From positions 90,863,449-90,927,448 of the forward strand of contig NC_071355.1 of the NCBI RefSeq assembly GCF_943734655.1: DNA of 64,000 bases. The letters run 5' to 3'. The notes beneath the pieces were generated by a model that made no database searches, had not been told where the DNA came from, and was given only the letters and a program-made list of their open reading frames with translations. Source of the stretch: Sabethes cyaneus (Eukaryota; Arthropoda; Insecta; Diptera; Culicidae). Position 1 is the first letter of the stretch. Every line of letters begins with the position of its first letter. Made by a program: the position numbers and the translations under genes. Below, in pieces: positions 1 to 11,181 of this stretch.

Positions 1-1430
1 CTTGCTCGAAAGCTACATCGACTCGGAGTGAAGATCGCTGCTATTCAGAAAATTCGGTAACCAAATTCTGGAGAAAGGGAGTTTCGTGCAGTAGTTCCTA
101 TTGCCAGCACTTCTTTCAAGTACCACATCTACTACAGTGGCGGTAGAAAGCAGGCTTGGAGTCGGTTTCGTAGTATTGGGGAAGCAACGGGCTATCCGAT
201 AGAGGCCCATAGATGACCGCGTATGTGTGTTGGGAATTGAGAGCAAATTCTTCATCTACAGCCTTCAATACGCACCGACAATTGATAAATCCGATGATGC
301 TAAGGAGAAGTTCTACGACAAACTCGAGAGGACCTATGCAAAATGCCCAAAACATAATAGGAAAAATATCATCAGAGATTCGAAAGCACAGACCGGGAGA
401 GAGAATTTCTTCCCTCTTCAATTATCCTATCATTGGAAGACATAGCCTTCACATGTCAACCAATGATAACAGTCTGAGGCTCACAAATTTCGCCGCGGCC
501 ACAAGAATGATCAAGAGTACCACCAGGATCATTGTCAAGCACCAGGAGAAAGACTGTAGATTGAGACTTTTAGCGGTGTTCTTCGTCGGCGTGTACCAAG
601 CTGGTTTTCGTGAGGGTCACTCCGCGACGGTTCAGATCACATTGCGTCAGTTACTAGACAAGTTCCTTGGGGACTCATAATCTATTTGCGCACTTTAAGG
701 CGGCGTGCGATTCAGCCAAACGAAATGAGCTGTGGTAGATAATGCTAGAACATTGTTTTCCGATGAAACTAATCACGCTGATTCGTCCAGCGTTGGATGG
801 GTCGAAATCGAAAAGCAAACGTAGAAAGGAAGAAAACTATGATCACGAAATCTTACATGCTTTTTGGTTTTGCGAATGACGTAAAAATAATCGGAATCAA
901 CCGTAGAACACTGACGAGGCCTTATAAATAACAAGAAGCAAGATTTGGACTTACCATTTATACCGCCTAAACGAAGCACATGGTTTCTGGCAGGGAATGT
1001 GGCAGTCCAAACGGTATTGGTGCCGAGGTGGAGCTGGATAGGGAACAATATGAACTAGTGGAGGAATTCATATATCTTGATACATTCGTGAAATGTGACA
1101 ACGATGAACGTTGAACGTTGAGCTAGAAGCATTGTAACAGTAGACGTTCACTAAACTACTAATGAGCTAGAAGCATTGTAACACCGTAAATACAAAAGAT
1201 ACAGCAAAACTTTATTTTACAAAGTTGTAGATAATAAGTATCTATACAAATGTCCCATAGACAACATTTGCAAATTTTGCTCAGTTGAGACGGTACTGTC
1301 AAATGAATCAAAATTGAGTCAAAGTGATCCAACCATCCCTGAGCTGAAGTCCCATAGTTTACAGATCCGCACAAAATTGGTGCTCTACAGGGCACTAATC
1401 CACCAAGTAGCCCTTTACGGACGTTACCCA
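1..1430 (+). pseudogene. RTE-like LINE relic, 5' part
   Basis: Decayed endonuclease/reverse transcriptase ORF of an RTE-like non-LTR retrotransposon. Pieces in order match the better copy at 23.1-25.9 kb: an endonuclease stretch near 240-440 (KEKFYDKLERTYAKCPKH), IGRHSLHMSTNDN near 430-475, the RT stretch YQAGFREGHSATVQ near 595-640, then FKAACDSAKRNELW near 695-735, a piece resembling the FEVVDEFVYLG region near 1030-1075, and the LYKTLIRPVVLYG equivalent near 1370-1425. Frames change repeatedly and stops intervene, so it cannot encode a protein. It continues at 2706 after a nested insertion. Family assignment is by residue pattern only. Confidence 0.75.
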
Positions 1431-2706
1431 ACCAGCACTATCTCATATATCATTATTCGAAAATTATCGTAAATAAAGCATAATAATGCGCTCAGAAGTT
1501 GATATTCTATCGTTTATAATGATAGTAGCTGACAAACATACGATTTTCAGCATAAAGTTGTATAGCTGTATGAAACTGGTCGCGCTTAATCGAATCTTAT
1601 CGTATAGATATACCTATATAAGTGTATCGCCTATAATTATCCCTCAGTTCACATGTTCCAACATGCTACGGATAAACGAGTTTTGCGCGTCGAATACGAT
1701 TTTATTTGATACATACCGGTAGGGATAATCCGGGTTTAACCGACACTGTGGGTAAAACCGACTCCTCTCGATTTTTTACGTTATAAGCTGTTTTTTGCAA
1801 ATCGTCTAATGCATTCTGTTTACACTTGTTATTTCTTACGTTTCGAGGCATTTTAACACACCCGAAGTTCCATATCTGTGAAAACAAATATCAAAGCAAG
1901 ACCGGTAAGCAGTACAGAAACAGTACAGTGTAAAATTTCGCAAGTGGTATTTAAGTGTTTTAGCAGGAAAAATTTATGAAACTCGGTGATTTTTGCATCC
2001 TTGATTTATCAGCGATTATTCTTTAGTCTACTTTGAAAAATACATGTGATTTTTTCGTTTATTGCTCTAAACCATTGTTCTGAAATTTTTAGTCAATTCG
2101 GGGTAAAATCGGCACTTTCAGTCAGGATAAAACCGACACAGGCTTTCTGCTTCTAGATAGTATGTGTTTTAAGTTTAATGCGTTTATTTTTATGTTTTGG
2201 CATAAAACTGAGAGTCTGGGCCGAAAAACAAGTGAAAACTGTCAAAAGTGCTATTGACCGTTGAATTAAAAATGACGAATTCAAGGTTATATAAAAAATC
2301 CGGAGGGAAGGAGGGAGGAAGTTGATTCTTCCTCGCTGTCGCTTGGCATACTATAGGCACCTTCCCTGAGAATCATAATTTTTTTAAGAATAAATTTTAC
2401 TTGTTATTTAGGAGGTTTCGGTTTCACCCTGACAGGATGTCGAGCTTTCCCGCACTGCTGTTTGTTACACCTGAAGATACAGTATTTTCTATTTCATTAT
2501 ATATCAAATACATTTAAAATATGTATCACACACACCTCGTGGAATGAAGGATTTAGAGTTAAACTAAGATTCTGGAAGGTTTGTTGGACTATAATTGACG
2601 TACAAATATGGAATTTCTGTGAAAATCGTTAGGGTGTCGGTTTTACCCACAGTTCCCCTACATGATGTTTATTTTTAACCTTAATACATATGAAAATGCC
2701 TGCTGG
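1429..2706. mobile_element. TIR element inserted in the LINE relic
   Basis: The LINE reading is interrupted between the LYG region (1425) and the WTLKQANRRELGV region (from 2711). The inserted block starts CCCAACCAGCACTATCTCAT and its other end, read on the minus strand, starts CCCCAGCAGGCATTTTCAT, an imperfect terminal inverted repeat. The left 290 bp is repeated in inverted orientation at 30300-30566. MITE B (1722-2658) is nested inside. No transposase is visible, so it is a non-autonomous element. Confidence 0.6.
1722..2658. mobile_element. MITE B, TA-flanked, word GGGTAAAACCGAC
   Basis: A 937-bp element flanked by TA (1720-1721 and 2659-2660). The right end read inward is GGGGAACTGTGGGTAAAA followed by CCGACACCC. 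The left end has two related words (1731-1746 and 1750-1763). Further copies lie inside at 2101-2115 and 2125-2139 (direct) and about 2415-2431 (inverted, diverged). No coding capacity seen. The outer 18 nt of the right end equals that of MITE A. Confidence 0.75.
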
Positions 2707-3095
2707 GGAACAATGGACACTAAAGCAAGCAAATCGACGAGAACTTGGGGTTTAGGAGCGTCAAATTCTGCGATCCATACTTGGCGGCAAAAAAGAAAAA
2801 TGGAGGGCGGTTGTATTAAGCATGCAAATATGCTGATATAGCGACGAAAGTATAATCCGGCAGGCTATTGAGGGCTGGGCACGTGGTCAGAATGCGACGA
2901 AAAAGTAATCAAAACTACCTTCAGTAGAGAACCAGTTAGAGGTCCAAGAGCTCTATGCGCTGTCGAGGACGATGTTCAGCTGGTGGTCAAATGGATTGGA
3001 AAACGGCTGCCCAGGATCGACAGTACTGGAAGACCATAATTCTTTCAGCACAGAATTGATAACGGACGGTCACCACTAAAGTAAATAAGTATTGC
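2706..3095 (+). pseudogene. RTE-like LINE relic, 3' part
   Basis: Continuation of the relic that starts at 1. Visible pieces: WTLKQANRRELGV then a stop, ERQILRSILGGKKEKW (2710-2815), a GHVVRM-like stretch near 2878-2895, and the C-terminal AAQDRQYWKTIILSAQN followed by a stop (3006-3060). These match the post-RT region of RTE-like LINEs (LGVFERRVLRTIFGG, RWAGHVARM, NWRSVAMDRNRW in the 23-kb copy). Several stops and frameshifts make it non-functional. Confidence 0.7.
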
Positions 3096-3589
3096 GGACA
3101 TTTTCCGCGGAAAGATCAGCAAAAACGGGGAGGTGCTGACAGAGTTCTGCGGTAATAACAACATATTGAATGATGGATCGCTCTTACCCTATCAACCAGC
3201 ATATAAGATCAAACGGGTTCCTCGTCAAACAGAAGAATTGAAAATGGAGAACCGCTATATCAAACGAAAGTGGAGAAGGAGCTGCAACAAACACAGCACC
3301 GATGTTACACCAGGCCACTCAAGTAACAATTCTAAAGCTGCTTGGTTTTATTTGAATTTTACAAAGGTTTTATTGCGGTATGAGTAGATTACCTCTGGTT
3401 TTATCATGGTGTTGCGCACTACCAAGATGATATAAGTAAAAAACTACTTACAGATAGCTATAAAACAGTAATAAAACTATTAATAAAGCAAATTTATTGT
3501 GGTTGCTTATATTTTTTTTTTTTTGTTAGGGGGGACTTAGACTACTTTGTCCATTGAATTGAACTTTTACTTATATTACCATGTTAAAA
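3096..3589. other. No gene recognised
   Basis: AT-rich DNA with a T-run near 3511-3524. The open frame at 3133-3387 resembles nothing I know and has no supporting signal. Confidence 0.5.
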
Positions 3590-4085
3590 CTGATTGGCTA
3601 CGATACATCTCTTATAAACTTACTGAGTAATTCTCGCTGAAATGGGGCCACTACTGACACGAGGTGTTCAAATATTGGAACTTTTGCGCTTAATTGGTTG
3701 AAAATGGTTAAAAAATAAGAATTACACTTGTAATACCTCGAAATAGTGGACCCCTCGTTCGCCAAGAGGCTTAACAGTTTAAAAAAATTGAATTTTGAGC
3801 AAACCTTGAGATCTATATCATATGATATTTCATAAATTTGCCATGAAACAACAAATGGCCCGGTTCTGTAAAGAAGAACAGGGCTTTCAAATGGAGTAAA
3901 AATTTTTTTGGCGGTCATCTTGGATTTGGTCGCCATATTGGATTTTATCAAAAAATCGCCGTTTTCGCCATGAGCCCACCAACCGATTTTTTATTTTACG
4001 ACCACCACTGGAAAGCTGAGAAAGAATGCTATAAGGAACATTCATCAAGTGGAGTGTGCAATGACATTAACTAATTAAAACAATT
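3590..4085 (-). repeat. Interspersed repeat, arm 1 (inverted)
   Basis: Read on the minus strand this block contains ATCGGTTGGTGGGCTCATGG, GCGAAAACGGCGATTTTTTG and AAGGTTTGCTCAAAATTCAA. The same landmarks occur on the plus strand at 5085-5260 and 5549-5750. MITE C lies between the arms. A fragment of the family (GAACGAGGGGTCCACTGTTT) is also present near 51880. Confidence 0.7.
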
Positions 4086-4117
4086 AATTTTCTGTAGCAA
4101 GATATTCCATTAGAGTA

Positions 4118-4983
4118 AGGAGGGGCAAAAGTGCGATGCGGGTAAAAGTTCGATTCGATGATTTATCGGTGCAGATTACGAGTGAATTGACTACATTGGC
4201 ATGGATGGGTGACTACTTTGACAGCTTGAATCTAACGTAAACTTTGAATGTCTACGAAGCATAGTTACTGAGTGATGTACAAATATTATTTTAGGACTGT
4301 TTTGATGTAATTTTTCATTATACGGCAAATACGATATCAACAGGAGGATATTACTTGTTAAAAATTTGAAGCAGCGGCTTACATCACTCACATATCTGTT
4401 TTTAAATATGGTGAAAAGAATTTACAAAATATATTTCGCTTTCCCACAATTTAATCAAACCTCGTCAAGCGCCTGGCGGGGTAAAAGTGCGATTGACGGA
4501 CGAAGCAAAAGCGCGATTCTTGGACTTGGCAAAAATGTATAGCTAATTATATACAGCTTTAGGTACTATATTACAGATACTATAAATGGAAGATCTGCAG
4601 AAAACTGCGTGCTCTACAGATGTTGGCCGAAGGAAAACAATGTTTTTCCGCTGATGAAACAAAAAACAAACGTTTGGAAAAGTTTCGATCTGACAGGGGC
4701 TTCAATACACCAGCGCAAAATGGGAAAGGTGCCAATTGAGAATATTCCTTACCGAAACATACCGCAGATTGAAGATAATATAGTTTTGTTAGATAGTGCG
4801 AATCGGCACTTGATCAGAAGAATGAAAAATTTATTTTGCATAACATTATTATTCCAGACGATTTATAGTTGAATGTGAAGACATTGAGTTACTGCATCAC
4901 TATAAAATATATTTTGTTGTTGTCCTTCTTTATATCTCAAGAAAATTGATGACAACTTCAAACATCGCACTTATGCCCCGCCC
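4118..4983. mobile_element. MITE C, TA-flanked, word GGGGCAAAAGTGCGAT
   Basis: An 866-bp element flanked by TA (4116-4117, 4984-4985). The left end is AGGAGGGGCAAAAGTGCGAT; the right end read inward is GGGCGGGGCATAAGTGCGAT. The word recurs at 4140-4159 (variant), 4477-4493 and 4504-4518. The interior (for example CAGATTACGAGTGAATTGAC) is shared with MITE D at 21966-22824, so C and D are one family. The ORF at 4609-4872 is not recognised and is likely chance. Confidence 0.8.
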
Positions 4984-5029
4984 TACTCTGTGTGTGAGTT
5001 GTAAACCCTGATACAGATAATTAATTGTT

Positions 5030-5345
5030 TCGTTTATTTAATGCCACTACGCATATAATTTGATAAATGTTTCTTATAGCATTTTTTCTCAGCTTTCGGA
5101 AGGTGGTCTTAAAATTAAAATCGGTTGGGGGGATCATGGCGAAAACGGCGATTATTTGATATAATCCAACATGGTGGCCAATTCCAAGATGGCTGTCAAT
5201 TTTTTTTCACTTCGTTTATAGGTCCTATATCTCCTCTTTACATAAGAGTGTCGTTTGCAGTTTGTTTCATAGCAAATTTTGGAAATATAACAATAATTAT
5301 ATGAAAATTGTAAACCTTGCTACAAATAACCACAAATAACTACAA
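5030..5345 (+). repeat. Interspersed repeat, arm 2a
   Basis: Plus-strand copy of the repeat at 3590-4085. It shares the stretch around CTTATAGCATTTTTTCTCAG and ATCGGTTGGGGGGATCATGG, followed by a GCGAAAACGGCGATT segment. It ends where the small foldback element at 5347 begins. Confidence 0.6.
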
Positions 5346-5346
5346 C

Positions 5347-5529
5347 CCAGCGTTACGGGACACAATTAGCACCCATTGTTACCCTGTGAATCGCCTCCGG
5401 TTTCACCAAATTTTTGGCAAATATCATGTAAAATAGTTGTTAAAAGAGTACTTCATTTTCCACTAGAATGCCAGGGATTTAATGAATCAGGAAAGTAGGC
5501 AAAGTAGGGGTAATATCCCGTAACGCTGG
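5347..5529. mobile_element. Small foldback/MITE-like element
   Basis: A 183-bp segment bounded by inverted CCAGCGTTACGGGA (5347-5360) and TCCCGTAACGCTGG (5516-5529). AAATAAC occurs a few bases outside both ends, but no clean target duplication is evident. Confidence 0.55.
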
Positions 5530-5548
5530 AATGTGTCAAATAACAAAT

Positions 5549-5760
5549 CGGTTGGGGGGCTCATGGTGAAAACGGCGACTTATTGATAAAATCCAATATG
5601 ACGGCCAAGTCCAAGATGAAAGCCCTGTTCTTCTTCTTTATAGAACCGAGCCATTTTTAGTTGTTTCATAGCAAATTTATAAAATATCACATGATATTGA
5701 TTTCAAGGTTTGCTCAAAATTCAACTTTTTTTGAGCCTGTTAGGCCCCTAGGACTACGTC
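5549..5760 (+). repeat. Interspersed repeat, arm 2b
   Basis: A further plus-strand copy of the 3590-4085 repeat, with ATCGGTTGGGGGGCTCATGG, AAAGCCCTGTTCTTCTTCTT and CAAGGTTTGCTCAAAATTCA. It and arm 2a make two copies opposing the single inverted arm. Confidence 0.65.
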
Positions 5761-5954
5761 TTTGTTTACTATCTGGGACTGGGTAGCATTTTGTGAAAAC
5801 GAAAATAGAAGTGTAACGTTGGAATGAAAGATTTCAAATGCTAATAACTACTAAACTACTGAACGAAACTGAACAATTTATATGTCGTTGGAAAGATAAA
5901 ATGCTCAGCAATTTTATGGAGGGGCGAGAGAGCATTTATGGCCGGCGTAAAAGG

Positions 5955-6560
5955 GGAGCCTTCCATACAAATTAAATACAAATTTCTTCATAAATCTAGA
6001 ACTAATCAAGCAAATGGAACCAAATTTGGCATGTGGGGGTTTTAGAAGGCAAGAATTTTTTGTATGGTGAATTGAGACCCCTCCTCTCTTTAGGAGAGGG
6101 GGCTCCTATACAACTAATATTTAAATTTCCTCATAACTCGAGACCTAATCAATCAAAAGGAACCAAATTTGGCATGTGGGGGTTTTTGGAGGTAAGAATT
6201 TTTTCTATGATGTACTAAGACCTCTTCCCCTTCTAAGAGGCATGGGGGGGCTCCTATACAAATGAAACACAAATTTTCTCATAACTCGAGAACTAATTAA
6301 GCAAGTGGAACCAAATTTAGCATGTGGGGGTTTTGGAAAGTAGGACTTTTTTCTATGGTAAATTAGGACCTTTGCCTCCTTTAAGAAGGGAGGATCCCAT
6401 ACAAATGAAATACAAATTTTCTCATAACTTGAGAACTAATCAAGCAACAAGAACCAAATTTGGCATGTGGGGGTTTATGGAGGCATAAATTTATTTTATG
6501 ATGGTTTGAGACCCCTCACCCCTGTGGTAGGAGGATAAGGACTCTCAAACAAATAAAACA
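5955..6560 (+). repeat. Tandem array, about 4 units of 145 bp
   Basis: The landmark AACCAAATTTGGCATGTGGG and its variants occur at about 6019, 6161, 6309 and 6452, giving spacings of 142-148 bp. Each unit also has a CTCATAACTCGAGAACTAAT-like stretch and a GAGACCCCTC-like stretch. The same unit, in a shorter run, lies inside the Helentron-like element at 37958-38530, so this array is probably a Helentron-derived internal repeat without recognisable ends. Confidence 0.75.
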
Positions 6561-9059
6561 GAAAGTTTTACGTATGAGCTATATTATCTGTGATGTAACA
6601 AGCGGTAAACTATGAAAGTAAACTAGTAAAACCTTCTCGGAGCAAAAGACAGTGACTCGACGCTGCTTACTTACGTGCCTGTTGTCATTCATGTCAAAAG
6701 AGAAGGACATTCGAATGGCACATCATATTTGCGATGAACGTGCTTTGGACTTAATGTTATTTGTAACCAATGGCCCTTTAAAAGGCCACAAGCGAGTTAT
6801 AGTAAGATTATTGAAACACGTAAAGCATAGCATAATCATATTTAATACAATAATCTGTGGGCTGGTCATTCATAACTATCCCGTCCACGTATTTTCAAAG
6901 CCACCATTGCATTCAATGAAGAATTGAATCTGAATATTTCGCTCTTGTCTTTTAAACAACCACTGGCAAACAATGGCACTAGATTCTTATAAACATACAT
7001 ATGCCAGAAATGCAGTTTACATTAATCTTAGATCTAATGAACTGATATAGTCCTACGTCATCCTTTCGAACAACCCTTAGGGCTGTATACCTTATAGTTT
7101 TTCGTTGATCCAAATATCTTGTACAAAATTTCTGCCTTTAGTTCTGAAGTTTAACCAATAGATAACAATAAACGTACAATACCTAGTTGGATTGAATGGA
7201 ATTGAATTGCAATCCAGTTTTTTATCCTGGTATGATTTAAAACTTTTCTCTCGTCTCAACAGATCAATGCACGAGGGATACATTTTTCACTCGCAACGTG
7301 CAATTTACTATTTCATTCGAACGTAATCCGACTAGCGTGTATCAACCATCATTGCTGCGGAAATGTAAAACAGCCGCAGTTTCACCTAGGATCAATGAAA
7401 TGCTCTCACAATTACCCTTTATACTTAACATATTTAATTAACCGCACCGAGATCTACCGCGTTCGCTGCAGATAATTATTCACCGGGAATTTATTGCAGT
7501 ACACATCCATCTTTTCTTCACCTCCTTCATCACGGGGCAGCACCGAACGGTTCTCGAATGCTGCCAGCGCCATTCCATTACGAGCACACAACACGGCACA
7601 ACAACACAAAACCCAAGGTACTCTGAAGCGCTCTGAAGTGCCCTGAAGGAAAACAGCATTTCGTCACGGTAAATTTAAGACATTGTTGATTTGGTTTTTC
7701 CATACCACCCTTAACAGAGAAGGGGCACAGAGAAAAAAATTCTGACAAATTTGTACGATAAAATATGCACCGAAATTAGTCAGTAAACTTTCCCTGAAGG
7801 GTTGCAAAAAAAATTGGCGAGGTGTTTTTTAGGTTGCATTACGTGGGGTGCCAAATTTTCACTTGTTGCAGAAGTTTGCATCTCATGCTATGTGCTATAT
7901 AGGTAATCCTATCATGCATTGTTGAAATGCATAACGATATACCACACTAAACAACATGCTGTACATTGAAGTGAATTGAAGAAAACGCCTGCGAATGGCT
8001 GTGATTAGCGATCCGTTTAGAAGGTGAAAATGATGCAATTAGTTTGTCGTGAGTGCCTCGGAAATGCTGCCAAGCGGACGACTGTTTTACGGAGATAACC
8101 ATTCATGCACTATTATATCATTATTCCTGTTTATTTTCTATCCGCATCTGGATTCTGACCAAATGGACCATAGGCTAACGAACCGGCACCACCAAATCTG
8201 TTTCCTCAGGCGATGAACAGAGCAACCAAGGAAGTTGCTTAAGTAAATCAAGTCAATTTAATATTCAAACGTTAAGAACTAGAAGTTTGCACATCTTTCT
8301 ATTTAATGACTGTTGTATGTATAGACCTCTATTTGATAAAACTGTATATTGAATTTGGACAAGATTGATACTTTTATGTTAATACAAGAGTTATATGGGG
8401 TACTTACGGTCGATCTGCAAATCGGTGCATCGCCTGCAGCTGGCAGCCTAGCGCCTGTGCGGAGCCCCCTCCCGTAAGAAGGCGGCACCTTTGGCACCTA
8501 TATTTGGCACCGTACTTGAAATCTGCCTAAAAATCGTTGTATTGATAATGGTTGCAACAATGATTGCCGCAACTACTTGTATTCACGCTCGGTTCGTACC
8601 ACTTTCACGTTAGGATATTCACCGCTAAAGCAGATCAGCAGTTGATCTCTACCAGTATTTTACGAGTGCACTGTGATTGAGTGAGGCTTAAATTTACTAT
8701 GCACTACCTTATCAACACACATGTTATACGTCGAGATGCAAAGCCATTTATATGAATTAGACCAGATTCATTAACTATACTAACACGCTAAAAATCTGCG
8801 AATCGAGTTGCAGACGCGTTACGTTACTATAATTATTACTATTCACTATTATTATCGAATAGAAATAGGATGCAGGACTAATTTACAGATGGTACGAAAG
8901 GCCAAAGGGTCAAAACTATCCAGTTTGCTCAAACGCTTTCGGTAGCGACTGGGTGGCACATCCCGCAGCAAATATCGATTTAGTTTCCATCAAACTTCAA
9001 TCTACCGGACACTGAAATTAATTTTCGAGCGCATTCACACGCACAGACACACTTTTAGT
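6561..9059. other. No gene recognised
   Basis: AT-rich, mostly single-copy-looking DNA. A less AT-rich stretch lies near 7470-7680 and another near 8400-8520. Open frames (for example 6652-6927 and 8303-8497) lack recognisable motifs. Confidence 0.4.
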
Positions 9060-9790
9060 TTGTTCTTCACTTTATATTTTCACGTAACAATGTTTCCCGT
9101 TTCTTCTAATCTCGGTTTCACATCTGCAAAGGACTTTTTACTCCTATGCAGTGGTGCTAAATTATTTTCACTAACCCCTCTGGGACAATTAATTTTTCTT
9201 TTCTCACCTGTTTGCCACGCAAGGTGCAAGAGAATGTTGGGCAAGAGAATAAAACTTTTTCTATCCAAAGAAATTTAAATGCGTTTACTCCGTTCGATGT
9301 CCGTGCTAGCGACAGTAAATGTGCTTCTGTCGTTCGTCCAATCGTTTCGACTTTGCTAACAGCTCAGCTACTCGCTTCGTTCGAATTCATTAAAACTCAT
9401 CAAATGCAATTATACTCCTCTGCTTTCTACTCGACACTTGTTTGTTCCGGTTGATGCGTTTCCGGTGGCAGCTTGCTTTGTATTTCTAGCTGGCAGCGAT
9501 TTCTAGGTGGAATTCATGTGCTTGTTTCGCCCGTCACAACCGTCAGCAACCTTCGGAAAGAGAAAGAAATTTCTGAATTGGAAATGTGAAAGTTTTGCGC
9601 TCCTACAGAAACTTTTTTTTCGTCTGTCAGGAATGTTGCTGCCCCGTCCAGCCCGTGAAGAAAATGTCGATGTAGGTGAGTTGTGCAGGAAGCGCAGCAC
9701 CACTTTACCGGCGACTGCGTCACGGTACGCGACCGATTTCAGTGAGCAGAAGGACCAACCAATAAATCTGTCACATTAAAAGTGGCAGCA
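9060..9790. other. Less AT-rich block, possible exon or regulatory DNA
   Basis: Base composition is more balanced than the flanks and both strands carry open frames (9060-9278, 9507-9779 plus; 9503-9703, 9514-9723 minus), none recognisable. GTAGGTGAGT near 9671-9680 would be a strong splice donor on the plus strand. This could be a 5' exon or a conserved regulatory block, but nothing proves it. Confidence 0.25.
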
Positions 9791-9949
9791 TTGAAAATAA
9801 ATGAAAACATGTTGATCCTACCACAGTAGCACCCTTGTTGATAGATTTTTGGAAGTTGAATATATACCTAAATATAAAAATTCTCCCGCTTGATTTGATT
9901 TATTTACTCATATAAACGAATAGACAGATTTCACGCCAATTAGCCTAAG

Positions 9950-10080
9950 GGGTCATCCATATATCACGTGGACAGTTTAGAGGGGGGGGGGGGGATATGG
10001 AAATGTCCACGTTTGTCCGCGGAAGGGGTGGAAGGGGTATGGTAAATGACCACGTGGACAAGTTTTTTTCATACCAAAAA
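9950..10080. repeat. Interspersed repeat with CACGTGGACA motifs
   Basis: GGGGTCATCCATATATCACG, a run of G near 9971-9984, TCCACGTTTG and GACCACGTGGACA lie in mirrored order. This resembles a short repeat type common in insect genomes. The boundaries are not resolved. Confidence 0.35.
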
Positions 10081-10119
10081 CAGAAATTAATTAGAAACAG
10101 AAATATTGAATTAATTATA

Positions 10120-11039
10120 CCGTGAACGTACCATATTCTGCGCAGTTAAGACATTTTTATGATCCTTCCGCTATTCTAAGTATTCAAGATTCAAATTAAC
10201 AACGTGGATAGCAGCAACGTGTAGTACTACGGTCTATAGTATCTGGTAAAAAAATATGGGAATTATAAGTCGACCAACAATTGAGTATTTTATTCGTTTT
10301 GTAAACTTATCAACGGTGCCTATTTCTTGCCCATGTTCCTAATTCTGCGTATGTTTGCTTCTAATTCTGCGCACCCAAAAAGTGAAAATAAATACTCATG
10401 GCAGAAGTATGTTTTTGTCTTTATACGCTGAAATCACACCAAAAAATCCGGCATTAACCATTACCATAATTAAATCCATGATCCGGCCTTCTTGTGTTGC
10501 CCGGGTGGCAAAGGAATATTGTTATCATTTTGATTGCCTCATTTTAAATATTTTATTCTCGATAACGTGAAGGGCGAACTGATTCGGGTTTTCTGCATAG
10601 TGAACATTACACTTTACACTAATACTAAAAATTGTGTTTTCATATAGAAACCACTTCCCCACTCTCTGGCAGTCCCATGAGGTTGGACATCAAAAAAATA
10701 GAAGACATGGTTTCATGAATTGGCGCTCGTAGACTCGGACCCCGAGACACAGCACATGATTCCAATCAATGTAAGTTAAAGATACTACTTGAATTTTCAT
10801 GCCTCTATACCACAGCCAATTAGGTGAGGTTGCGTATTCTTTCACGATTTCTTCTGCCATATAAAATACTTTCAGTTTCACGTTAAATTATTTCGCTCTC
10901 AAATATTATGACCCGTTTGTGAATAATGGCGTAATATTTAACAGACATTTATAAAAAAATTACGCAATGATCATAGTTATGCACAATGTTAAAAAATACT
11001 TATATAAAGAAAAATGCGCAGAATTAGAAGCGGTCACGG
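10120..11039. mobile_element. MITE E, TA-flanked, word AATTCTGCGCA
   Basis: A 920-bp element flanked by TA (10118-10119, 11040-11041). The left end is CCGTGAACGTACCATATTCT then GCGCA. The right end read inward is CCGTGACCGCTTCTAATTCT then GCGCA. The word TAATTCTGCG recurs at 10339-10351 and 10358-10375. No transposase seen. Confidence 0.75.
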
Positions 11040-11168
11040 TACATATTAACATTAACTATTGATCAGTGATTGTTTTTAAGCTCAAATAAAGTTTTATCTT
11101 TTGATGAAGCATATGTTGACGTGAACACATGAACCGAGCATTATGGAAAAATTCGCCTTCAGAAAATT

Positions 11169-11181
11169 TTGGAAAGTACTT
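11169..11181 (+). repeat. TSD of LINE fragment, copy 1
   Basis: TTGGAAAGTACTT, repeated exactly at 12052-12064 on the far side of the LINE fragment. Confidence 0.85.

Noticed and set aside
9971..9984. G-run as a telomere or G-quadruplex element
   Set aside because: A single homopolymer inside an interspersed repeat; no periodic G-tracts.
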